From Byssothecium circinans (lineage: Eukaryota; Ascomycota; Dothideomycetes; Pleosporales; Massarinaceae): a DNA stretch of 18,120 nucleotides. The position numbers and the translations under genes were made by a program. Position 1 is the stretch's first letter. Each line of letters starts with the position of its first letter. Where the stretch lies: contig ML976982.1 of the NCBI GenBank assembly GCA_010015675.1, positions 978,656 to 996,775 on the forward strand, in the 5' to 3' direction. This document shows, one piece after another, positions 9,317-18,120 of the stretch. The notes beneath the pieces were generated by a model, which saw only the letters and a program-made list of their open reading frames with translations, had not been told where the DNA came from and did not search any database.

Positions 9317-10200
9317 CTACAGCGTCGTCACTTCAAAGTTCCTGACCGAGTAAGCGGTATCTATCAAAGCAGTCAGCTTCTATTCATCAAGTTATTCCCA
9401 AATAAAACCAGTACTTACTCCCCTTAGGTCCCGGACTCCCACTGCTTCCTTCCATCTGCAGATTGATGATTCTGACATATGTTAGGACGCACACTCTCAC
9501 AACACTGGCCCCTTGCCATGAGGACTCACAAATACAATGGCTTCCCGACATAGTCCTTTCCATAATGCGTCGTCACCTCGGTCCCATCCAGCCAGTACTT
9601 GACCTGAGCGTCCTTTCCATTCCCACGATCTCTCACCTGGCACTTGATGTCGTGCCAGTTTCCTGGGTTACTATACGTGACGTCCTTCGTCTGCACCACA
9701 CTACTCGTGTTGAACGTGTTGAAGCTGATCTTCCCGCTACCCTTCCACTCCGCCATATCGATCTCCGGCGGCCATCCATTGACTGCAGTCAACCAAAACG
9801 CAGGCCACGTCCCCTTTGCTGTCGTAGCTTGGAAGCTTCCACTGAAGATAAAGCCGCCGCCGACCGGAATCGTGAACTTTTGCTTCGCACCGACAGCACC
9901 TGAGAGGTAGTTGATGGCGATTTGCTGGCCGCCGTGCGTAGCAGGTGGTTGTCCGGTAACGTATTGTGCGTTGATGGTCAACTGACCGGGTGTCGGGATA
10001 GTGACGTGGGCTTTATCCATTCGCGCGCCTCCATTATGCGTATTGCCGCCCCATGGATAGTTGTAGGTGAAGTATTGCTCGAGGGTCGCGACGCTGTTGA
10101 AGGCGGTTTTGGGGATTAAGGTCGTGGCGCGCTTTTCGACCACGGCAGCACTGGACAGCAATGGCAACAGCAACGCCGTGCCAACGAATGTAACCTTCAT
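9317..10200 (-). CDS. Secreted glycoside hydrolase family 16 enzyme (beta-glucanase-like)
   Basis: Three exons (10200-9530, 9471-9419, 9360-9317) join over two 58-bp introns to give 255 residues. The N-terminus is a clear signal peptide (hydrophobic core at residues 5-19, then SAA) followed by a KR at 23-24, a possible Kex2 site. The catalytic signature is EIDMAE at 146-151, the GH16 E-x-D-x-x-E form: E146 is the expected nucleophile, D148 assists and E151 is the acid/base. Splicing to the acceptor ending at 9472 restores YLIINLQMEGSSGSPGPKG, and the last exon gives AYSVRNFEV, the usual closing strand, supporting this model. GH16 enzymes cleave or transfer beta-1,3 or mixed-linkage glucans, so the likely target is fungal or plant cell-wall glucan; the exact substrate cannot be read. 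Size is normal for a single-domain, non-GPI secreted member. Confidence 0.9.
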
Positions 10201-10288
10201 TGCGATGGGATTCCGAACGAACGAACGAATGCGATGGGATGAGTGCCAGTGACGAACGGTTTCTATTCCAGGTACCAGGGCGCAGTGC

Positions 10289-10296
10289 CTATATAG
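10289..10296 (-). promoter_or_regulatory. TATA-box candidate for the GH16 gene
   Basis: CTATATAG lies 89-96 bp upstream of the GH16 start codon, a plausible place for a TATA box with a short 5' leader. The octamer is self-complementary, so its orientation comes from the gene. An 11-bp direct repeat TGCGATGGGAT (10201-10211 and 10230-10240) with a (CGAA)3 run between lies in the putative leader. Confidence 0.4.
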
Positions 10297-11158
10297 CCGT
10301 CAGAGCATCCCGGCATCACCAACAATGTTCCGCCAACGGCATCTCCACATATTACTCCTATATCGAGAGTTTTGTTTCGGTTGGTGGATGGCGTGTTTCC
10401 ACCTCCTCCTTTGGTGGTTCCGTATAAACAACTTTTGGGAAATCCTGGTGTAGATCAAGGTGTGTCGCCAATGAACGCAAAGCAAATCGGCCGAAGAGGC
10501 CTTGTGATCAATATACGGCGAACTTTTGCATGAATAATAAGGTAGTACTTAAGCAAATAGGGCGGAGTGGTCTCTTGCAGTATAGGTTTATCGTGTCTTA
10601 CAGTTGATTGGTATTCGTGTAGTGTTGCGCTGAAGTCCAGTGGAATCCGATCAGAAACATTTGGCGCGAAGATAGAACAATAGTAATGAGGCTCATAGTG
10701 GGAGCATCAAAGAAGAGAGGAACGTGAAAAATTTTCGGGTATATCGCGAGTCACTGTCGACTGGGTCAGTGAGTAGATCTCTCTTAGCGATGAAAGAGAT
10801 GATTACAATGGTACAAAACTTGACCGAGACCTTTCTTGCCCTTTTCTTACGTGACTCATATCAAAGCCATGGAGTACTAGCACGTCTTGAGCTTGCGATA
10901 ATGCAATCTCGCCCCGCATCGGCAACTCTTAAACGCCATGACAATCATCACCAACCTTTCGCTCGCGGTCAGACCTAGCATCCACTTATTGGTTGAAGAA
11001 GGTACAGCCACCTTCCTCTACAAGCTATCGCGACTGCGATAATGGAATGATGTGAAGCTCATTATCAGTCGTGGGTATGATAGGCTATGATAGCTTGAGG
11101 TGCAGTGACATTGAAATCCTGGTCTGAGCGGCGATACTGTTGAGATGTCGGAATTGTA
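10297..11158. other. Intergenic region, no gene recognised
   Basis: Region between the diverging GH16 gene (minus) and MFS pseudogene (plus). It should hold the distal GH16 promoter and the old MFS promoter. No in-frame ATG for the MFS gene was found here. Small frames such as 10724-10978 have no motif. Confidence 0.4.
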
Positions 11159-12759
11159 TTGTCGCTTTGTGAGCAACTTTTGAAGAGCAAGGGCACAAAA
11201 AGAAGGATCATTCTGGCAAAAACGGGCCAAGACGAGATCAACGATATCAGGCGATCTGAAGAAGGAACTGAGAAAGGCACAGTGTACCGCGATGCAGACA
11301 CCGCGCTCGAGTTTCTTAAGTACAATGAGACGGGTACTGAGCAGGACGTTGTGGATGAGAAGGCATTGGTTAGAAAGATTAACTGGATGATTGTACCGAT
11401 CATGTTTGCCTGTTATTTCCTTCAATATCTCGACAAGTCACTTCGTAAGCTTATCCGCACTTTCTATCACAAACCCATAAGCTTAATGTACGATAGTCAA
11501 CTATGCCGCCATTATGGGTATCTTCGAAGACGCAAACATCAACACTGAACAATATCGCACACTATCCTGGCTCTTCTATCTCGCGTTCCTGATCTTCGAG
11601 TTTCCGCACGCATTCCTTATGTAACGACTTCCGCTCGCGAAATATCTTGGGACCATGGTGTGTCTATGGGGCACTGTGGTTGCGTGTACTTCCGCCTGCA
11701 ACTCGTACGCTTCATTGGCTGCATGCCGCTTCCTTCTCGGCATGTTCGAATCCGATGTGGTACAAGCGCCACAAGCAGCCAAAGCGGATTGGGTTCTGGT
11801 ACATCGGCGTCGGATGCGCAGTGATGGCAGGCTCCCTAATCTCGTATGGGTTCCAACACTACACCGGCACTCGCTTCAACAACTGGCAGATCATGTTTCT
11901 CGTCGTCGGCCTCATCACAATCTCGGCCGGTATCGTGATGATCCTCTTCCTCTCCCATGCAGAGAAAATCGTAGCCATCGAGCGTCTCCGCGAAAACAAC
12001 ACGGGTATTGAGAACAAGCACGTCAAATGGTACCAGTTCGTCGAAACGCTGCGCGATCCGCAAGTTTGGATCCTCGCATACGTTACTACAGCCGCTAGCA
12101 TTCCGAACGGCGCCGTTGGTTCTTTCCAGAGCGTTCTCATCTCGTCTTTCGGCTTCTCGTATAGGGTCACCGCATTGCTGCAGATTCCGGGAGGATTTCT
12201 TGCGGTCGTAAGTGTGATCTTGGGCACGCAGATCGCGGCGAAGTATAATCGGAGGAGTATGATGCAAATTGTTTGGACGGCTTTGGGTGGGATTCTTGGA
12301 GGTAGTCTGATCGCTTTCTTACCGGCGCGTAACCGCGCAGGCAGGTTGGTTGGTAATTACTTTACGCACGTTACTGGTGCTTTCCTACCGCTATCGTACT
12401 CGTTCGCAGCATGTAATTTTGCGGTAAGATACTCTACAATTGTTCACCCGAGCTATGTAAATTATCATCAGGGGCATACCAAGAAGGTAACCATGAACGC
12501 AATCTTGCTCATGTCCTTCTGTCTCGGGAACATCCTTGGCCCACTCACCTTCCGCAACGAAGATAAGCCCGAGTACACGCCTGCGAAAATTACGATAGTA
12601 GCGGTCGATTCCACCGTCGTTGTTGCTGTGTTTATTCTTCTTGGGTACTACAAGTGGGAGAACACGAGGAGGGACAGACTTAAACCTGAGCATCGGCCGG
12701 ATATTGAGTTTAGTGACTTGACCGATAAAGAGAACATGGAGCTGAGATACAAGTACTGA
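11159..12759 (+). pseudogene. MFS transporter pseudogene, allantoate permease (Dal5/ACS) type
   Basis: Conserved pieces appear in order: YRDADTALEFLKYNE, then KINWMIVPIMFACYFLQYLDKSL, a 52-bp intron (11445-11496), NYAAIMGIFEDANI, LSWLFYLAFLIFEFPHAF, KYLGTMVCLWGTVVACTSA, CRFLLGMFES, MWYKRHKQPKRIGFWYIGVG, later QFVETLRDPQVWILA and HTKKVTMNAILLMSFCLGN. A second intron of 48 bp (12424-12471) is a multiple of three. Defects: no in-frame ATG (the frame opens after a TGA near 11131); TAA at 11622-11624 where the family has Gln (CAA to TAA); a deletion plus frameshift at 11753-11755 that removes about a dozen residues before MWYKR; and a second in-frame deletion near 11952 before SHAEK. Related transporters are 12-helix proton symporters for allantoate, ureidosuccinate or similar anions. 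A full-length transposon begins 23 bp after the stop. Confidence 0.85.
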
Positions 12760-12782
12760 GGTGTGGTCGGGAAGAAGAGATA

Positions 12783-12832
12783 AGCTAGCTGACCGGGATG
12801 TTGATCACCCGGGGATGTTGATCACTCACGAA
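12783..12832 (+). repeat. Left terminal inverted repeat of the pogo element
   Basis: Fifty bases identical to the reverse complement of 14517-14566. It starts AGCTAGCTGACC and contains two tandem 17-bp units (12792-12808 and 12809-12825) sharing GGGATGTTGATCAC, likely paired transposase binding sites. Confidence 0.93.
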
Positions 12833-12877
12833 ATCAGCCACTACTCAGAAAAAATCGTATTTATTCTCTCAACCTCG

Positions 12878-14464
12878 TTACAATTGCCACTCTGTACACA
12901 TAGACTGAAGCGTTTGAGCTGCTGTTTCAGCTGCTCTTCTTTCTGCAGCCTTTTCCTCAGCATCAATATCACGCTGTGCCTCAAGAAGCTGTGAGGCCTG
13001 TACAGCAATCATGATTGTATCTATATCTGCAAAGCGTTGATTTGGGTCAACACGAACCTTCTTTCGTAGCTACGGAGGCTTAAGAGCTTCAAGTTAACTA
13101 TATAGTCTTTTGTTCTCTAGTTCTAGCTGCGCTGCGCGTATATTCGCTGCTGCAATTGCCTTCCCTGCTTTTTGAAAGAGCTGGTGAGTCTTGCGGCCAA
13201 CACTCTCGTTCCTGTCGAGCTCTCTCTGAGCTACAAAGAGATCACGAGGGCCGTGGGGGGTAGAGAGATAGCTCTCAGTAGGTTGAGGTTGATTCTGACG
13301 AGGTGGCGTAATAGGCCTTTGAGCTACTTGAGACGAGTTGACTACCCTCTCAATATTTAATGGACAGATGCCTGCAGTAGCCCATCCAGCTCGTACAACT
13401 CTCTCAGTAATTGCTTTCTCTCTAGCTGTATGGTAGGCCGTGATAAAGCGTTCCTTTTTAACAGGTGCTGCGTCGTCAAGGTAGGATAGCTCTTGAATCT
13501 AGTGCTGATAGAATCTCTTTACTACTGAGAAAACTGAGAGATCTAGAGGCTGTAGGACGTGCGAGGAATGAGGAGGTAGGAATAGAAGCTGGATTCTATT
13601 CTGCTTGCAGAGCCATAGGAATTCTAGGCTGATGTGGCTGCCGTGACCATCCAAAATCAACATCCTCCAACGATCACGTGAGGGAGCTGTATCAGGTAGA
13701 AATATACGCTGTAGCCACTCAGTCCCTATTACATTGGATGTCCAGCCATTCTGTGAGGTTGTGTAAAGCCAGTCTGGAACTACCGCAGGAAACCAAGTAG
13801 TCTGTAGGCTCTGGCCCTTAAATATCACCGCGCAGCGTAGTTTCTTCCCCGTAGCTGATACGCACTCGATTATTGACGCCCACTCGCGATTCTCTGGTGA
13901 CTGCTTGTAAGCCTTGCTCTTATAGCTGTCTGCAAGGACTCTTGTATTTGCACATACCCCCATAGCCTTCCCAGTCTCATCCATATTCCACGTATCCTCA
14001 GCCTGTATACCTAGCTCCGTACGAAGCCTCTCATAGAGCTGAAGAAACTCGCGTATCTGCTCTTGTGTTGCTCCCTCAGCCCGTACAGCCTCTATCTTTT
14101 TACCCACAACAGATGCGACGCGTGTGTTGCGCTTTAGAAAGGCAGCCATCCAATGCTTGCCTACAGGCCTGCAGTCTCCATTCATCCGTAGGATTCGGTT
14201 CGCCATTTCTCGAGCGCGAGCGTGTGAGGGAGGAAAAGCGCGTGCGTCTTCTTCGAGTATCCATTGTACGAGAAACTCCTCTTGGTCTGGAGTTAATCGC
14301 TGCTGGTATACGTGGCTGGTTTGGTTGCTCTGTCTGCCGTGTATACGCGTTGAGATTGTAGATTGTGGGATGCTGTACGCCTTTGCAGCAGCTCGTTGGC
14401 TTAGGAAAACACCAGCATTAAGATCGCGGATGGCTGCTTGTATAGCTGCTTCACGGGTGTCCAT
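12878..14464 (-). pseudogene. pogo/Fot1-type DDD transposase with three nonsense codons
   Basis: From ATG 14464-14462 one minus-strand frame runs to a natural TAA at 12880-12878 (528 codons) and is interrupted only by TAG 13501-13499, TAA 13096-13094 and TAG 13072-13070. The order is a Psq helix-turn-helix (residues about 8-45, RAAAKAYSIPQSTISTRI), a CENPB-type DNA-binding domain (about 55-115), then the DDE domain. Its triad is intact: D162 in NMDETG, D272 in LILDGHGSH and D308 in LQPLDLSVF, a DD35D spacing. After the first stop the DDE domain continues (YLDDAAPVKKERFI, VRAGWATAGICPLN), followed by a charged, Ala/Glu/Lys-rich tail. All three stops can be explained by CAA/CAG to TAA/TAG on the coding strand. 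No frameshift is needed, so the copy was disabled by point mutation only. Confidence 0.9.
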
Positions 14465-14516
14465 TTTGGTTGAGTATGTGGAGAGATAACACGTGTTTTG
14501 TGTGGGAGCGCTGAGA

Positions 14517-14566
14517 TTCGTGAGTGATCAACATCCCCGGGTGATCAACATCCCGGTCAGCTAGCT
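14517..14566 (-). repeat. Right terminal inverted repeat of the pogo element
   Basis: Exact inverted copy of 12783-12832, including both 17-bp units. TA follows at 14567-14568. It begins 53 bp upstream of the transposase start codon. Confidence 0.93.
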
Positions 14567-14767
14567 TAGACTAGCTGACGAAAGATGAGGTGGCATGCCT
14601 TTCCTCGTTTGGATGGCAGTGAGACCTGAGTAGCTGAACTCAGTAAAAAGGGATACAAAGGTATCACTGGCATGTCCAGCACCAGTGCTGGTGGAGTTTG
14701 GCTGAGTAAGCGATGACGTATTCGTGATGCCCAAAACGTCTCCTTAAAATATCAGAAACCCTTCAAC

Positions 14768-16260
14768 ATGCCAAGCACATTCCAAGACACATCATATACC
14801 ATGGTACATCAAGACAGACATGAAGACGTGCCTTACGAGCACCACGTGCACCGGTACCTTCTCCATCCTCACAACGCCCCCAATATCAACACTAACCTTC
14901 CTCTTAGGCCCGGGCAATGGCTGCCGACCGACCATCGCGTGCACAAAGACTGGCTCAATTCAATCATAGAAAAGGCCTGCGCCAATCCGAAAGACCTTCA
15001 TCCGGTCCTTGAGGAGTTCAAAGATCTGATTGAGAGCAATACGCGCATCTACCTCCTTATCAACTCTATGTTCGAGCAAATTCCTACAAAGAAGCCCTAC
15101 TCCCATGATCCGACTGGTACTAAGCAAGTCCGTGACTATGTGCACATGTTGGAACTTTTCAATCACATCTTGACTACGGCTCCGGACTGGAATGATCGCT
15201 CGTATGGTGTTGGTATGGTGGGCACGCCGTTCAATGCGATCTTGGATTGGTGCGCATCCCAGCACGCACACATGATAGCTACGAAGCATAAAACTGACAG
15301 TTTTTAATTTACAGGCCGATGGGGACTCCGAGCGGGTTTGCCTTTTTCCTGGATCCTGAAGTGAACAAGATGATCAAGAAAGTTTTGAATACGTGGGCTA
15401 AGTTCCTCGCATCTCCGGACTCAGCATATGTTCTTGGTAACGACTCCATCGGATGGTTTAGTGCGCATGGCACAGAGGATCTCGCCGCCACAGCCAACGT
15501 TGGAAAGACGACGTATAAATTTGAAGAGCTGTTCAAATGCGACCCGTCGAAAGAGCACCATGGCTACAAGTCATGGGACGAATTCTTCACCCGGCACTTC
15601 CATGAAGACAAACGACCTGTCGCTTCGCCAGACGACGACAGCGTAATCGCTAATGCCTGCGAATCAAAGCCGTATAACGTCGCAAGGAACGTATCAGCGC
15701 GGGATCGATTCTGGGTTAAAGGCCAACCGTATTCTCTCATCGACATGCTTGCTCATGACCCTCTTTACGAGACTTTCGTCGGCGGTACGGTTTACCAGGC
15801 CTTCCTCTCCGCGCTGAGTTATCATCGCTGGCACGCCCCTGTTTCCGGCACAGTGAAGAAAGCCTATGTCAAAGATGGCACTTACTTCTCTGAGCCGCTA
15901 TTCGAAGGCCTCGGTGATCCTTCGGTTAACGAGATCAATGAGGGCGGCGAGAGTAATGGTCAGGGCTACTTGACTGCCACGGCTACGCGTGCTATCATCT
16001 TCTTCGAAGCGGATAGTAAGGACATTGGGTTGGTATGCTTCCTAGGTATCGGCATGACGGAAGTGAGCACGTGCGAGATTACCGTGAGCGAAGGTCAACA
16101 TGTCAAGAAGGGTGATGAGATCGGTATGTTCCACTACGGAGGGAGTACGCATTGTGTGCTGTTTAGGAAGGGGTTGGAGCTAGAGGGATTCCCAGAAATT
16201 GGTGGAGAAGAGAATGCGCCTGTTAGGGGAAAGCTCGCTCGGGTGAAGAGCAGCATGTGA
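14768..16260 (+). CDS. Phosphatidylserine-decarboxylase-family enzyme, soluble PsiD-like architecture
   Basis: Exons 14768-15249 and 15315-16260 join over a 65-bp intron with ACTGAC near its end, giving 475 residues; the join restores ILDWPMGTPSGFAFFLDP. An N-terminal helical PSDC-type region (residues about 30-170) precedes the catalytic domain. Key features are FFTRHF and RPVASPDDD (about 250-270), YHRWHAPVSG with the conserved His at 334, and FHYGGSTHCVLF with the serine of G-G-S-T at S438. In this family the proenzyme cuts itself before that serine, which becomes the pyruvoyl cofactor. There is no mitochondrial presequence or membrane helix, unlike PSD1. The layout instead resembles the soluble fungal group that includes PsiD tryptophan decarboxylase. 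The substrate may be phosphatidylserine, an aromatic amino acid or something else; the sequence alone does not decide. The start ATG is the first in frame, 202 bp from the transposon end. Confidence 0.87.
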
Positions 16261-17921
16261 TCGAGGGACCTTCTCCAAACCGTTGTCTCTCTTCGATCAA
16301 GCCAAATGTTGGCCTACCGTTGATATTTCTGTATGGCCATGCCATTAGTGCCACGGAAAAGGTTATCATCAAATGACGGTGACATTATTCCCCATAACCC
16401 TTATAATCCCATTTTGCTTGGCGAGACCCCTTGTTAACTAGTATTCCCATGCCCTCGGGTTTCGGTTCTCTCTCTCTTTTGGACGATGGCGCGTGGATGG
16501 ATTACCGCACTATCCGGCAGTCTCCCTTCCCACTTCATCCTTCCGGCTAAAGCACCATCTCAAGCTTAGCACTCAACGATGCTGCAGGTCAATGGATTTA
16601 TTCCTCCACTAGCCACCATTACCCTGGCCTAAACAGCTGCACGATGGTATTTTTCCGGCAAGATTTAGAAAACGATAGGAACAGTACGCTATTGATAAGA
16701 TGGTGCTTTCATGATTTCTGCTTGGGGCTTGGAAGGAAGACACTTATGCCTTTGCGTATTGGAGCGATTGTTCACGTGATCTTTTATTGATAAAGAGTCT
16801 GGTCGTCTTCGAGATACGATGAAGACCCCGTTCGCTAGAATGACGCATCGTACGGGCTGTGCTCAGATCAACGTTCACAACCTTCGTGGCGGGTGACAAT
16901 TGGAGATGGTACTGAGAGTTGTTGGCACTGATCTGATATTGATACATCCGCGCTCTTCCGTTCGCCGGTGCTGATCGACATAGTCATCGAAAAGCAACAT
17001 CGGCTAGGTTGATATGCTAATTCGTCTTGTCGATACTTTGCGTAGGGCAATCTCGACGAAGGCCGATGCCTCCATCACAAGGAACCCAATAGGCAAGGTT
17101 CGAGGGCCCCAAAAGCATTCCTCGCTCGCTGTCTAAGTGAAATGGCAGATTCCAGTGGCGTGGTTATGACATCAAAGTTCCCAAAGCGTGGTTAGATGCG
17201 CGAACAGGCTTCTCTGTTGCTTGAGATCTATCAACGGTGGAAGCAAAGAAATAGAGCGTGCATAGTCGATGCCTTAGTATCTGCTATTGTATGCCGTCTT
17301 CATCCACGGATCCGGTCTGTATATAGCTCGAAGTGGCGCATTGATGATCTCGGTACTTGTAAGATACTTCTCAAGCGGACGGGCTGGGACGGTGGCGCTG
17401 GAGGACGTATTTGAGATGACGCTTGTAAAGAAAACGGAACATTTCGTGGTTTTTGAACAGCATAAAAAATCACGGAAGATGTTGTAAAATTGACCTCAGC
17501 TGAGTAGGACTTGGTGTGGAGGAGGAAAGAGCGGTAATTCTCAGCAGTGACTGTTAGCACAGTAAAGAGTAAGAATGTGCGGAAAGAACTGTCGCATAAG
17601 TGGAATGAGACTGGAATAAGGCGCTGTTATTCCAGATAGACTCAAAGAGATTGACAAATTGCGCATGGTTGAACGCCTTCATTCTCCGCGGCTCCCAAAA
17701 GTATGAGAGACTTATTATTAGTATCATAGACCATGCGGCTTCTAACCAGCCTTCTACTCGCCCCACGCGCCAAGTCGTAGACTTGGCCCTACCCAGACCA
17801 ACGGACAACCCCACTCCAACGTACAATTGTATAGCGACGCGGTCTTTGACCGGTCTAAACGCAGCACCAACGCATAGTAATAGAGGTGAAATTTGAGGCA
17901 GTGATTGTACGTATTGGTCTA
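16261..17921. other. Intergenic region, no gene recognised
   Basis: About 1.66 kb after the decarboxylase stop. Open frames on both strands are short (60-90 codons), overlap each other and lack domain motifs, including minus 17554-17826 and plus 17196-17414. The last hundred bases probably belong to the terminal part of the transposon whose transposase tail starts at 17922. Within them GACGCGGTCT and GACCGGTCT (about 17836-17855) hint at paired terminal repeat units, but this is weak. Confidence 0.4.
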
Positions 17922-18120
17922 CTATCGTGGCTCGTTTTCTAGAGTTGTTAGCTGCCTTTGTGAGGCTTCAGCAGCCTCTTGGGCAGCCTTTTTGAAGTCG
18001 CGAGCCGCCTTGCGACCAGCTACCTTTGCCTCTTGCTCAACGCGCGCGTCCACTGCTGCTCTTGCCTTTGCGACAGTAATAACGCCTCCCTTTTGTACTA
18101 CTTTCCCACTGTTGTTTTGG
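17922..18120 (-). CDS. C-terminal fragment of another pogo-like transposase (cut by window edge)
   Basis: The minus strand is open from the window edge to TAG 17924-17922 and encodes NSGKVVQKGGVITVAKAR, then a highly charged Ala/Glu/Arg/Lys-rich helical tail ending TLENEPR. The SGKVVQKGGVITV segment followed by such a tail is typical of the C-terminus of fungal DDE-superfamily (pogo/Tc5-like) transposases. There is no stop in the visible 66 codons, so unlike the other copies it shows no nonsense mutation here. The catalytic domain lies beyond the window. No Met was expected in the fragment. Confidence 0.7.
   Translation of the reverse strand, partial: QNNSGKVVQKGGVITVAKARAAVDARVEQEAKVAGRKAARDFKKAAQEAAEASQRQLTTLENEPR

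Larger units (their letters stand above)
12783..14566 (-). mobile_element. Full-length pogo/Fot1-type DNA transposon, 1784 bp
   Basis: Perfect 50-bp terminal inverted repeats bound a single minus-strand transposase gene, and TA flanks both ends (12781-12782 and 14567-14568), the target duplication of Tc1/mariner-pogo elements. Length and gene order are typical of Fot1-like fungal elements. It sits between the 3' end of the MFS pseudogene and the promoter of the decarboxylase gene. Identical terminal repeats suggest a fairly recent insertion. Confidence 0.92.

Noticed and set aside
11836..12267. Minus-strand frames of 143 and 122 codons
   Set aside because: These are antisense shadows of the MFS pseudogene, which has strong homology on the plus strand.
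2062..16260. A secondary-metabolite gene cluster combining PLP enzyme, transporter, decarboxylase and receptor
   Set aside because: No backbone synthase, oxygenase or regulator is present, the transporter is a pseudogene of the nitrogen-compound type, and the genes are widely spaced. Co-location alone does not support a pathway.
17554..17826. Minus-strand 90-codon frame as a gene
   Set aside because: There is no motif or plausible start context, and a competing frame on the other strand is of similar length.
1..18120. CRISPR array, tRNA or rRNA genes
   Set aside because: No regularly spaced repeats of array type, no cloverleaf with a T-loop consensus and no rRNA-like block were seen; the intron structure shows the DNA is eukaryotic.

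Overview
The window looks like nuclear DNA of a filamentous ascomycete. The genes are split by short introns (48-75 bp) with GT..AG ends and mostly a CTAAC-like branch point just before the acceptor. The DNA transposons are fungal pogo/Fot1-type elements inserted at TA. Many broken reading frames carry CAA/CAG to TAA/TAG stops or TGG to TAG, the CpA-to-TpA signature of repeat-induced point mutation (RIP). The protein families fit a Dothideomycete (Pleosporales), but the lineage is an inference.

Layout. At 1-845 there is a nest of decayed pogo-like transposons: the 3' end of one element on + sits inside the N-terminal half of another on -. At 949-1657 (-) lies a RIP-scarred GNAT acetyltransferase pseudogene. 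At 2062-3673 (-) is a two-exon PLP enzyme of the molybdenum-cofactor-sulfurase type without MOSC domains. An AT-rich gap (3674-5839) contains a 157-bp solo LTR at 4954-5110 with a perfect 5-bp target duplication. At 5840-6354 (-) there is coding-like but broken, unrecognised sequence. At 7042-8276 (-) is a four-exon, seven-helix fungal rhodopsin-domain membrane protein. At 9317-10200 (-) is a three-exon secreted GH16 beta-glucanase-like enzyme. At 11159-12759 (+) is an allantoate-permease-type MFS transporter pseudogene. At 12783-14566 is a full-length 1784-bp pogo/Fot1 transposon with perfect 50-bp terminal inverted repeats and a transposase with three nonsense codons. At 14768-16260 (+) is a two-exon soluble phosphatidylserine-decarboxylase-family enzyme (PsiD-like architecture). 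At 17922-18120 (-) the window ends in the C-terminus of another transposase.

The four apparently intact genes (Moco-sulfurase-like PLP enzyme, rhodopsin-domain protein, GH16 enzyme, decarboxylase) do not form an obvious pathway or cluster. The clearest theme is a gene island bordered and interrupted by RIP-marked transposons, with the two recognisable pseudogenes (GNAT, MFS) immediately next to transposons. I did not find a convincing new molecular system. The most useful leads are the nested, architecture-sharing transposons, the RIP-like damage beside them, the solo LTR, and the stand-alone sulfurase-like enzyme.
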